This document shows positions 35,501 through 48,021 of a DNA stretch of 64,000 nucleotides, in pieces (the first letter of the stretch is position 1; each line of letters begins with the position of its first letter). The DNA lies in NCBI RefSeq assembly GCF_051014445.1, contig NW_027488366.1, positions 26,182,001-26,246,000 on the forward strand, read 5' to 3'. Both the position numbers and the translations under genes were made by a program. Source of the stretch: Colletes latitarsis (lineage: Eukaryota; Arthropoda; Insecta; Hymenoptera; Colletidae). The notes under the pieces are model-generated. The model saw only the letters and a list, made by a program, of their open reading frames with translations. It did no database searches and was not told where the DNA came from.

Positions 35501-38500
35501 CTGATGAGTGAAAATCCCACGCCTAACCTAGACCTAACATGCATTATCCTCAAAAATATTGATCGAAACCTGGTTTAATCGACTGTTTCAGTGTTGTACC
35601 ATATTACTACGTGACCCAAAGCAGAAAAAACCCAGGATCTGTTCAACAAGTATGTGAAAAACGCGAAAGTATGAGCCTGATGAGGGCAAATCCCAGACCT
35701 ATCCCAGACCTAACTTGCGTTATCCTCTAAAATATTGATCCAAACCAGGTTTAATTGACTGTTTCTGTGTGGTACCACATTACTACGTGATCCAAACCAG
35801 AAATAGCCCAGGATCTAGCCATGAAGTATGAGAAATATGCGAAAGTATGAGCCTGATGAGAGCAAATCCCAGACCTAACCTAGACCTAACATGAATTATT
35901 CTCTAAAATATTGATCGAAACCAGGTTTAGTTGACTATTTCAGTGTGGTACCACATTACTACGTGATCCAAACAAGAAATAGCCCAGGATCTAGCCATGA
36001 AGTATGAGAAATATGCGAAAGTATGAGCCTGATGAGAGCAAATCCCAGACATAACCTAGACCTAACATGAATTATTCTCTAAAATATTGATCAAAACCAG
36101 GTTTAATTGACTGTTTCAGTGTGGTACCACATTACTACGTGATCCAATCCAGAAACTGCCCAGGATCTAGCCATGAAGAATGAGAAATATGCGAAAGTAT
36201 GACCCTGATGAAGGCAAATCCCAGGCCTAACCTAGACTTAACATGCGTTGTCCTCTAAAATATTGATGGAAACCAGGTTTAATTGACTGTTTCAGTGTTG
36301 TACCACATTACTACGTGATCCAAACCAGAAGAAACCCAGGATCTGTTCAACAAGTATGTGAAAAACGCGAAAGTATGAGCCTGCTGAGGGCAAATCCCAG
36401 ACCTATCCCAGACCTAACTTGCGCTATCCTCTAAAATATCGAACGAAACCAGGTTCAATTGACTGTTTCAGCGTGGTACCACATTACTACGCGATACAAT
36501 CAAGAAACAGCCCAGGATCTAGCCATGAAGTATGAGAAGTATGCGAATGTATGAGCCTGATGAGGGCAAATCCTAGACCTAACCCAAACCTAACATGCGT
36601 TATCCTCTAAAATATTTATCAAGACCAGGTTTGATTGAATGTTTCAGTGTGGTACCACATTACTACGTGATCCAAACCAGAAAATACCCAGGATCCGTTC
36701 AACAAGTATCTGAAGAATGCGAAGGTATGAGTCTGATGAGTGAAAATCCCAGGGCTAACCTAGACCTAACATGCGTTATCCTCTAAAATATTTATCCAGA
36801 CCAGGTTTCATTGAATGTTTCAGCGTGGTACCACATAACTACGTGACCCAAACCAGAAAAAACCCAGGATCTGTTCAACAAGTATGTCAAAAACGCGAAA
36901 GTATGAGCCTGCTGAGGGCAAATCCCAGGCCTATCCCAGACCTAACTTGCGTTATCCTCTAAAATATTGAACGAAACCAGGTTCAATTGACTGTTTCAGC
37001 GTGGTACCACATTACTACGTGATACAATCCAGAAACAGCCCAGGATCTAGCCATGAAGTATGAGAAATATGCGAAAGTATGAACCTGATGAGAGCAAATC
37101 CCAGACCTAACCTAGACCTAACATGAATTATTCTCTAAAATACTGATCAAAACCAGGTTTAATTGACTGTTTCAGTGTGGTACCACATTACTACGTGATC
37201 CAATCCAGAAACAGCCCAGGATCTAGCCATGAAGTATGAGAAATATGCGAAAGAATGACCCTGATGAAGGCAAATCCCAGGCCTAACCTAGACCTAACAT
37301 GCGTTGTCCTCTAAAATATTTATCATGACCAGGTTTAATTGATTGTTTCAGTGTGGTCCCACATTACTACGTGATCCAAACCAGAAAAAACCCAGGATCC
37401 GTTCAACAAGTATGTGAAGAATGCGAAAGTATGAGTCTGATGAGTGAAAATCCCAGGCCAAACCTAGACCTAACATGCGTTATCCTCAAAAATATTGATC
37501 GAAACCTGGTTTAATCGACTGTTTCAGTGTGGGACCACATTACTACGTGACCCAAACCAGAAAAAACTCAGGATCTGTTCAACAAGTATGTGAAAAACGC
37601 GAACGTATGAGCCTGATGAGGGCGAATCCCAGACCTATCCCAGACCTAACTTGCGTTATCCTCTAAAATATTGATCGAAACCAGGTTTAATCGAATGTTT
37701 CAGTGTGGTACCACATTGCTACGTGATCCAAACCAGAAAAAACCCAGTATCAGTTCAACAAGTATGTGAAAAACGCGAAAGTATGAGCCTGATGAGGGCG
37801 AATCCCAGACCTATCCCAGACCTAACTTGCGTTATCCTCTAAAATATTGATCAAAACCAGGTTTAATTGACTGTTTCAGCGTGGTACCACATTACTACGT
37901 GATACAATCCAGAAACAGCCCAGGATCTAGCCATGAAGTATGAGAAATATGCGAAAGTATGAGCCTGATGAGGGCAAATCCTAAACCTAACCTAGGCCTA
38001 ACATGAATTATTCTCTAAAATATTGATCGAAACCCGGTTTAATTGATTGGTTCAGCGTGGTCCCACATTACTACGTGATGCAAACCAGAAAAAACCCAGG
38101 ATCCGATCAGCAAGTATGTGAAGAATGCGAAAGTATAAGTCTGATGAGTGAAAATCCCAGGCCTAACCTAGACCTAACATGCGTTATCCTCAAAAATATT
38201 GATCCAAACCAGGTTTAATTGATTGGTTCAGTGTGGTTCCACACTACTACGTGATCCAAACAAGAAAAAACCCAGGATCTGTTCAACAAGTATGTGAAAA
38301 ATGCGAAAGTATGACCCTGATGAGGGCAAATCCCAGACCTATCCCAGACATAACTTGCGTTGTCCTCTAAAATATTGATGGAAACCAGATTCCATTGACT
38401 GTTTCAGTGTGGTACTACATTACTACGTGATGCAATCCAGAAAAAGCCCAAGATCTAGCCATCAAGTATGAGAAATACGCGAATGAATGAGCCTGATGAA

Positions 38501-38860
38501 AGCAAATCCCAGACCTAACCTAGAACTAACATGGATTATTCTCTAAAATAATGATCGAAACCAGGTTTAATGGACCGCTTCAGTGTGGTACCACATTGCT
38601 ACGTGATCCAAACCAGAAAAAACCCAGGATCTCTTCAACAAGGATGTGAAAAACGCGAAAGTATGAGCCTGATGAGGGCAAATCCTAGACCTAACTCAGA
38701 CCTAACATGCGTTATCCTCTAAAATAGTGATCGAAACCAGGTTTAATGGACTGTTTCAGTGTGGTACCACACTACTACGTCATCCAATCCAGAAAAAACC
38801 AAGGATCAGTTCAACAAATATGTGAAAAACGCGAAAGTATGAGCCTGATGAGGGCGAATC
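32520..38860 (+). repeat. higher-order repeat, copy 2 of a near-identical pair
   Basis: Second copy of the block starting near 26530. Its first monomer, with TTACGTTATCC and TTGAGCGAAACC, is itself tandemly doubled (32568 and 32744). It keeps the monomer at about 37390-37560 that copy 1 lacks. After about 38860 the sequence continues like the region right of 24090. Confidence 0.87.
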
Positions 38861-39000
38861 CTAGACCTATCCCAGACCTAACTTGCGTTGTCCTCTAAAA
38901 TATTGAGGGAAACCAGGTTTAATTGACTGTTTCAGTGTTGTACTTCATTACTACGTGATGCAATCCAGAAAAAGGCCTGGATCTAGCCATCAAGTATGAG

Positions 39001-41816
39001 AACTATGCGAAAGAATGAGCCTGATGAGAGCAAATCCCAGAACTAACCTAGACCAAACATGAATTATTCTCTAAAATATTGATCGAAACCAGGTTCAATG
39101 GACTGTTTCAGTGTGGTACCACATTGCTACGTGATCCAAACCAGAAAAAACCCAGGATCAGTTCAACAAGTATGTGAAAAACGTGAAAGTATGAGCCTGA
39201 TGAGGGCGAATCCCAGACCAATCCCAGACCTTACTTGCGTTATCCTCTAAAATATTGATCGAAACCAGGATTAATTGACTGTTTCAGCGTGGTACCACAT
39301 TACTACGTGATACAATCCAGAAACAGCCCAGGATCTAGCCATGAAGTATGAGAAATATGCGAAAGTATGAGCCTGATGAGGGCAAATCCTAGACCTAACC
39401 CAAACCCAACATGCGTTATCCTCAAAAATATTGATCGAAACCAGGTTTAATCGACTGTTTCAGTGTGGTACCACATTACTACGTGATCCAAACCAGAAAA
39501 AACACAGGATCCGTTGAACAAGTATGTGAAGAATGCGAAAGTATGAGTCTGATGAGTGAAAATCCCAGACCTAACCTAGACCTAACTTGCGTTATCCTCT
39601 CAAATATTGATCGAAACCAGGTTTAATTGACTGTTTCAGTGTGGTGCCACATTACTACGTGATCCAATCCAGTAAAAACCCAGGATCCGTTCAACGAGTA
39701 TGTGAAGAATGCGAAAGTATGAGTCTGATGTGTGAAAATCCTCGACCTAACCTATACCTAACATGCGTTATCCTCAAAAATATTGATGGAAACCAGGTTT
39801 AATCGACTGTTTCAGTGTGGTACCACATTACTACGTGATCCAAACCAGAAAAAACCCTCGATCAGGTCAACATGTATGTGAAGAATGCGAAAGTATGAGT
39901 CTGGTGAGTGAAAATCCCAGGCCTAACCTAGACCTAACATGCATTATCCTCAAAAATATTGATCGAAACCAGGTTTAATTGATTGTTTCGGTGTGGTCCC
40001 ACATTACTCTGTGATCCAAACCAGAAAAAACCCAGGATCTGTTCAACAAGTATGTGAAGAATGCGAAAGTATGAGTCTGATGAGTGAAAATCCCCGGCCT
40101 AACCTAGACCTAACATGCATTATCCTCAAAAATATTGATCGAAACCTGGTTTAATCGACTGTTTCAGTGTGGTACCACACTACTACGTGACCCAAACCAG
40201 AAAAAACCCAGGATCTGTTCAACAAGTATGTGAAAAACGCGAAAGTATGAGCCTGGTGAGGGCGAACCCCAGACCTATCCCAGACCTAACTTGCGTTATC
40301 CTCTAAAATATTGATCGAAACCAGGTTTAATTGACTGTTTCAGCGTGGTACCACATTACTACGTGATACAATCCAGAAACAGCCCAGGATCTAGCCATGA
40401 AGTATGAGAAATATGCGAATGTATGAGCCTGATGAGGGCAAATCCTAGACCTAACCCAAACCTAACATGCGTTATCCTGTAAAATAATTATCAAGACCAG
40501 GTTTAATTGAATGTTTCAGTGTGGTACCACATTATTACGTGAACCAAACCAGAAAATACCCAGGATCCGTTCAACAAGTATGTGAAGAATGCGAAAGTAT
40601 GAGTCTGATGAGTGAAAATCCCAGGCCTAACCTAGACCTAACATGCATTATCCTCAAAAATATTGATCGAAACCAGGTTTAATTGATTGTTTCAGTAGGC
40701 CCCACATTACTCTGTGATCCAAACCAGAAAAAACCCAGGATCTGTTCAACAAGTATGTGAAGAATGCGAAAGTATGAGTCTGATGAGTGAAAATCCCCGG
40801 CCTAACCTAGACCTAACATGCATTATCCTCAAAAATATTGATCGAAACCTGGTTTAATCGACTGTTTCAGTGTGGTACCACACTACTACGTGACCCAAAC
40901 CAGAAAAAACCCAGGATCTGTTCAACAAGTATGTGAAAAACGCGAAAGTATGAGCCTGCTGAGGGCAAATCCCAGACCTATCCCAGACCTAACTAGCGTT
41001 ATCCTCTAAAATGATTGAACGAAACCAGGTTTAATTGACTGTTTCAGCGTGGTACCACATTACTACGTGATACAATCCAGAAACAGCCCATGATCTAGCC
41101 ATGAAGTATGAGAAATATGCGAAAATATGAGCCTGACAAGGGCAAATCCTAGACCTAACCCAGACCTAACATGCGTTATCCTCTAAACTATTTATCATGA
41201 CCAGGTATAATTGATTGTTTCAGTGTTGTACCACATTACTACGTGATCCAAACCAGAAAAAACCCAGGATCCGTTCAACAAGTATGTGAAAAACGCGAAA
41301 GTATGAGTCTGATGAGGTCAAATCCCAGACCTATCCTAGACTTAACTTGCGTTATCCTCTAAAATATTGATCGAAACCAGGTTTAATTGACTGTTTCAGC
41401 GTGGTACCACATTACTACACGATACAATCCAGAAACAGCCCAGGATCTAGCCATGAAGTATGAGAAATATGCGAATGTATGAGCCTGATGAGGGCAAATC
41501 CTAGACCTAACCCAAACCTAACATGCGTTATCCTGTAAAATATTTATCAAGACCAGGTTTAATTGAATGTTTCAGTGTGGTACCACATTACTACGTGAAC
41601 CAAACCAGAAAATACCCTCGATCAGGTCAACATGTATGTTAAAACTGCGAAAGTATGACCCTGATGAGGGCAAATCCCAGGGCTTACCTAGACCTAACAT
41701 GCGTTGTCCTCTAAAATATTGCTGGAAACCAGGTTTAATTGACTGTTTCGGTGTTGTTCTTCATTACTACGTGATGCAATCCAGAGAAAGCCCAGGATCT
41801 AGCCATCAAGTATGAG
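39001..41816 (+). repeat. 2816-bp (16-monomer) higher-order repeat, copy 1
   Basis: Starts at AACTATGCGAAAGAATG. The same start occurs at 41817, exactly 16 x 176 bp later, and the variants inside follow the same order. Its opening monomers also resemble 24215-25800, so it grew out of the end of the central unit. Confidence 0.9.
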
Positions 41817-44632
41817 AACTATGCGAAAGAATGAGCCTGATGAGAGCAAATCCCAGACCTAACCTAGACCTAACATGAATTATTCTCTAAAATATTGATC
41901 GAAACCAGGTTCAATGGACTGTTTCAGTGTGGTACCACATTGCTACGTGATCCAAACCAGAAAAAACCCAGGATCAGTTCAACAAGTATGTGAAAAACGT
42001 GAAAGTATGAGCCTGATGAGGGCGAATCCCAGACCAATCCCAGACCTTACTTGCGTTATCCTCTAAAATATTGATCGAAACCAGGATTAATTGACTGTTT
42101 CAGCGTGGTACCACATTACTACGTGATACAATCCAGAAACAGCCCAGGATCTAGCCATGAAGTATGAGAAATATGCGAAAGTATGAGCCTGATGAGGGCA
42201 AATCCTAGACCTAACCCAAACCCAACATGCGTTATCCTCCAAAATATTGATCGAAACCAGGTTTAATCGACTGTTTCAGTGTGGTACCACATTACTACGT
42301 GATCCAAACCAGAAAAAACACAGGATCCGTTGAACAAGTATGTGAAGAATGCGAAAGTATGAGTCTGATGAGTGAAAATCCCAGACCTAACCTAGACCTA
42401 ACTTGCGTTATCCTCTCAAATATTGATCGAAACCAGGTTTAATTGACTGTTTCAGTGTGGTGCCACATTACTACGTGATCCAATCCAGTAAAAACCCAGG
42501 ATCCGTTCAACGAGTATGTGAAGAATGCGAAAGTATGAGTCTGATGTGTGAAAATCCTCGACCTAACCTATACCTAACATGCGTTATCCTCAAAAATATT
42601 GATGGAAACCAGGTTTAATCGACTGTTTCAGTGTGGTACCACATTACTACGTGATCCAAACCAGAAAAAACCCTCGATCAGGTCAACATGTATGTGAAGA
42701 ATGCGAAAGTATGAGTCTGGTGACTGAAAATCCCAGGCCTAACCTAGACCTAACATGCATTATCCTCAAAAATATTGATCGAAACCAGGTTTAATTGATT
42801 GCTTCGGTGTGGTCCCACATTACTCTGTGATCCAAACCAGAAAAAACCCAGGATCTGTTCAACAAGTATGTGAAGAATGCGAAAGTATGAGTCTGATGAG
42901 TGAAAATCCCCGGCCTAACCTAGACCTAACATGCATTATCCTCAAAAATATTGATCGAAACCTGGTTTAATCGACTGTTTCAGTGTGGTACCACACTACT
43001 ACGTGACCCAAACCAGAAAAAACCCAGGATCTGTTCAACAAGTATGTGAAAAACGCGAAAGTATGAGCCTGGTGAGGGCGAACCCCAGACCTATCCCAGA
43101 CCTAACTTGCGTTATCCTCTAAAATATTGATCGAAACCAGGTTTAATTGACTGTTTCAGCGTGGTACCACATTACTACGTGATACAATCCAGAAACAGCC
43201 CAGGATCTAGCCATGAAGTATGAGAAATATGCGAATGTATGAGCCTGATGAGGGCAAATCCTAGACCTAACCCAAACCTAACATGCGTTATCCTGTAAAA
43301 TATTTATCAAGACCAGGTTTAATTGAATGTTTCAGTGTGGTACCACATTATTACGTGAACCAAACCAGAAAATACCCAGGATCCGTTCAACAAGTATGTG
43401 AAGAATGCGAAAGTATGAGTCTGATGAGTGAAAATCCCAGGCCTAACCTAGACCTAACATGCATTATCCTCAAAAATATTGATCGAAACCAGGTTTAATT
43501 GATTGTTTCAGTAGGCCCCACATTACTCTGTGATCCAAACCAGAAAAAACCCAGGATCTGTTCAACAAGTATGTGAAGAATGCGAAAGTATGAGTCTGAT
43601 GAGTGAAAATCCCCGGCCTAACCTAGACCTAACATGCATTATCCTCAAAAATATTGATCGAAACCTGGTTTAATCGACTGTTTCAGTGTGGTACCACACT
43701 ACTACGTGACCCAAACCAGAAAAAACCCAGGATCTGTTCAACAAGTATGTGAAAAACGCGAAAGTATGAGCCTGCTGAGGGCAAATCCCAGACCTATCCC
43801 AGACCTAACTAGCGTTAGCCTCTAAAATGATTGAACGAAACCAGGTTTAATTGACTGTTTCAGCGTGGTACCACATTACTACGTGATACAATCCAGAAAC
43901 AGCCCATGATCTAGCCATGAAGTATGAGAAATATGCGAAAATATGAGCCTGACAAGGGCAAATCCTAGACCTAACCCAGACCTAACATGCGTTATCCTCT
44001 AAACTATTTATCATGACCAGGTATAATTGATTGTTTCAGTGTTGTACCACATTACTACGTGATCCAAACCAGAAAAAACCCAGGATCCGTTCAACAAGTA
44101 TGTGAAAAACGCGAAAGTATGAGTCTGATGAGGTCAAATCCCAGACCTATCCTAGACTTAACTTGCGTTATCCTCTAAAATATTGATCGAAACCAGGTTT
44201 AATTGACTGTTTCAGCGTGGTACCACATTACTACACGATACAATCCAGAAACAGCCCAGGATCTAGCCATGAAGTATGAGAAATATGCGAATGTATGAGC
44301 CTGATGAGGGCAAATCCTAGACCTAACCCAAACCTAACATGCGTTATCCTGTAAAATATTTATCAAGACCAGGTTTAATTGAATGTTTCAGTGTGGTACC
44401 ACATTACTACGTGAACCAAACCAGAAAATACCCTCGATCAGGTCAACATGTATGTTAAAACTGCGAAAGTATGACCCTGATGAGGGCAAATCCCAGGGCT
44501 TACCTAGACCTAACATGCGTTGTCCTCTAAAATATTGCTGGAAACCAGGTTTAATTGACTGTTTCGGTGTTGTTCTTCATTACTACGTGATGCAATCCAG
44601 GGAAAGCCCAGGATCTAGCCATCAAGTATGAG
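41817..44632 (+). repeat. 2816-bp (16-monomer) higher-order repeat, copy 2
   Basis: Tandem copy of 39001-41816. Shared markers include TTCAGTAGGCCCCACA with a 2-base loss (40696 and 43512) and GTTCTTCATTACTACG (41756 and 44572). Similarity fades after about 44632, where AGAACTATGCG would be expected and AGAAATATGCG is found. Confidence 0.9.
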
Positions 44633-45569
44633 AAATATGCGAAAGAATGAGCCTGATGAGAGCAAATCCCAGAACTAACCTAGACATAACATGAATTATT
44701 CTCTAAAATATTGATCAAAACCAGGTTTAATTGACTGTTTCAGTGTGGTACCACATTACTACGTGATCCAATCCAGAAATAGCCCAGGATCTAGGCATGA
44801 AGTATGAGTAATATGCGAAAGTATGAGCCTGACGAGGGCAAATCCTAGACCTAACCCAGACCTAACATGCGTTATCCTCTAAAATATTTATCATGACCAG
44901 GTTTAATTGATTGTTTCAGTGTGGTCCCACATTACTACGTGATACAAACCAGAAAAAACCCAGGATCCGTTCAACAAGTATGTGAAGAATGCGAAAGTAT
45001 GAGTCTGATGAGTGAAAATCCCAGGCCTAACCTAGACCTAACATGCATTATCCTCAAAAATATTGATCGAAACCAGGTTTAATTGATTGTTTCAGTAGGC
45101 CCCACATTACTCTGTGATCCAAACCAGAAAAAACCCAGGATCTGTTCAACAAGTATGTGAAGAATGCGAAAGTATGAGTCTGATGAGTGAAAATCCCCGG
45201 CCTAACCTAGACCTAACATGCATTATCCTCAAAAATATTGATCGAGACCTGGTTTAATCGACTGTTTCAGTGTGGTACCACACTACTACGTGACCCAAAC
45301 CAGAAAAAACCCAGGATCTGTTCAACAAGTATGTGAAAAACGCGAAAGTATGATCCTGCTGAGGGCAAATCCTAGACCTAACCCAGACCTAACATGCGTT
45401 ATCCTCTAAAATATTTATCATGACCAGGTATAATTGATTGTTTCAGTGTGGTCCCACATTACTACGTGATCCAAACCAGAAAAAGCCCAGGATCTAGGCA
45501 TGAAGTATGAGAAATATGCGAAAGTATGAGCCTGACGAGGGCAAATCCTAGACCTAACCCAGACCCAAC

Positions 45570-46500
45570 ATGCGTTATCCTCTAAAATATTTATCAAGAC
45601 CAGGTTCAATTGATTGTTTCAGTGTGGTCCCACATTACTGCGTGATCCAAACCAGAAAAAACCCAGGATCCGTTCAACAAGTATGTGAAGAATGCGAAAG
45701 TATGAGTCTGATGAGTGAAAATCCCAGACCTAACCTGGACCTAACATGCGTTATCCTCAAATATATTGATCGTAACCTGGCTTAATCGACTGTTTCAGAG
45801 TGGTACTACATTACTACGTGACCCAAACCAGAAAAAACCCAGGATCTGTTCAACAAGTATGTGAAAAACGCGAAAGTATGAGCCTGATGAGGGCAAATCC
45901 CAGACCTATCCCAGACCAAACTTGCGTTATCCTCAAAAATATTGATCGAAACCAGGTTTAATCGACTGTTTCAGTGTGGTACCACATTGCTACGTGATCC
46001 AAACCAGAAAAAACCCAGGATCAGTTCAACAAGTATGTGAAAAACGCGAAAGTATGAGCCTGATGAGGGCGAATCCCAGACCTATCCCAGACCTAACATG
46101 CGTTATCCTCTAAAATATTGATCGAAACCAGGATGAATTGACTGTTTCAGCGTGGTACCACATTACTACGTGATACAATCCAGAAACAGCCCAGGATCTA
46201 GCCATGAAGTATGAGAAATATGCGAAAGTATGAGCCTGATGAGGGCAAATCCTAGACCTAACCCAAACCTAACATGCGTTATCCTCTAAAATATTGATCG
46301 AAACCAGGTTTAATGGACTGCTTCAGTGTGGTACCACTTCACTACGTGATCCAAAGCAGAAAGAACCCTCGATCAGGCCAACATGTATGTTAAAACTGCG
46401 AAAGTATGAGTCTGATGAGTGAAAATCCCCGGCCAAACCTAGACCTAACATGCGTTATCCTCAAAAATATTGATCGAAACCAGGTTTAATTGACCGTTTC
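45570..46500 (+). repeat. segment shared with the left outer array
   Basis: Collinear with 2711-3640 at an offset of 42859 bp. It shares the unusual TTTCAGAGTGGTACTACATT and ATTGATCGTAACCTGG variants near 45770-45810 and near 2910-2950. Confidence 0.8.
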
Positions 46501-48021
46501 AGTGTGGTACCACATTACTACGTGATCCAATCCAGAAATAGCCCAGGATCTAGCCATGAAGTATGAGAAATATGCGAAAGTATGAGCCTGACGAGGTCAA
46601 ATCCTGGACCTAACCCAGACCTAACATACGTTATCCTCTAAAATATTTATCAAGACCTGGTTTAATCGACTGTTTCAGTGTGGTACCACATTACCATGTG
46701 ATCCAAACCAGAAAATAACCCAGGATCTGTTCAACGAGTATGTGAAGTGTGCGAAAGTATGAGTCTGGTGAGGGCAAATCCCAGACCTATCCCGGACCTA
46801 ACTTGCGTTATCCTCTAAAATATTGATCGAAACCAGGTTTAATCGACTGTTTCAGTGTGGTACCACATTACTACGTGATCCAAAACAGAAAAAACCCAGG
46901 ATCAGTTCAACAAGTATGTGAAAAACGCGAAAGTATGAGCCTGATGAGGGCGAATCCCAGACCTATCCCAGACCCAACTTGCGTTGTCCTCTAAAATATT
47001 GATGGAAAACAGGTTTAATTGTCTGTTTCAGTGTTGTACTTCATTACTACGTGATGCAATCCAGAAAAAGCCCAGGATCTAGCCATCAAGTATGAGAAAT
47101 ATGCGAAAGAATGAGCCTGATGAGAGAAAATCCCAGACCTAACCTAGACCTAACATGAATTATTCTCTAAAATATTGTTCGAAACCAGGTTTTATGGACT
47201 GTTTCAGTGTGGTACCACATTACTACGTGATCCAAACAAGAAAAAACCCAGGATCTGTTCAACAAGTATGTGAAAAATGCGAAAGTATGACCCTGATGAG
47301 GGCAAATCCCAGACCTATCCCAGACATAAATTGCGTTGTCCTCTAAAATATTGATGGAAACCAGATTCCATTGACTGTTTCAGTGTGGTACTACATTACT
47401 ACGTGATGCAATCCAGAAAAAGCCCAACATCTAGCCATCAAGTATGAGAAATATGCGAAAGAATGAGCCTGATGAGAGCAAATCCCAGACCTAACCTAGA
47501 ACTAACATGGATTATTCTCTAAAATATTGATCGAAACCAGGGTTAATGGACTGCTTCAGTGTGGTACCACATTACTACGTGATCCAAACCAGAAAAAACC
47601 CAGGATCTGTTCAACAAGTATGTGAAAAATGCGAAAGTATGACCCTGATGAGGGCAAATCCCAGACCTATACCAGACATAACTTGCGTTATCCTCTAAAA
47701 TATTGATCGAAACCAGGTTTAATTGACTGTTTCAGTGTGGTACCACATTACTACGTGATCCGATCGAGAAATAGCCCAGGATCTATCCATGAAGTATGAG
47801 AAATATGTGAAAGTATGAGCCTGATGAGGGCAAATCCTAGACCTAACCCAGACCTAACATGCTTTATCCTCAAAAATATTTATCAAGCCCAGGTTTAATT
47901 TAATGTTTCAGTGTGGTGCCACATTACTACGTGATCCAAACCAGAAAAAACCCAGGATCTGTTCAACAAGTATGTGAAGAATGCGAAAGTACGAGTCTGA
48001 TGAAGGAAAATTCCTGGCCTA
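46085..48021 (+). repeat. 1937-bp (11-monomer) higher-order repeat, copy 1
   Basis: Matches 48022-49958 at an offset of 1937 bp, for example ACGAGGTCAAATCCTGG at 46591 and 48528 and ATGAATTATTC at 47155 and 49092. The matching interval equals the offset, which defines a clean tandem pair. Confidence 0.9.

Larger units (their letters stand above)
10700..38900 (+). repeat. central block of long higher-order repeats (about 6.2-7.9 kb units)
   Basis: The landmark CATGGTGTAACC followed by ATTGGTCGTATCCAGG occurs at 10724, 18644 and 26034, spacings of 7920 bp (45 monomers) and 7390 bp (42 monomers minus 2 bases). A fourth unit begins in mid-unit at about 32530, where sequence matching about 38830 switches to sequence matching about 26540. 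Units share monomer order but differ by losses and gains of monomers: unit 2 lacks about 13 monomers present at 13.0-15.3 kb in unit 1. Boundaries are approximate. Confidence 0.85.
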
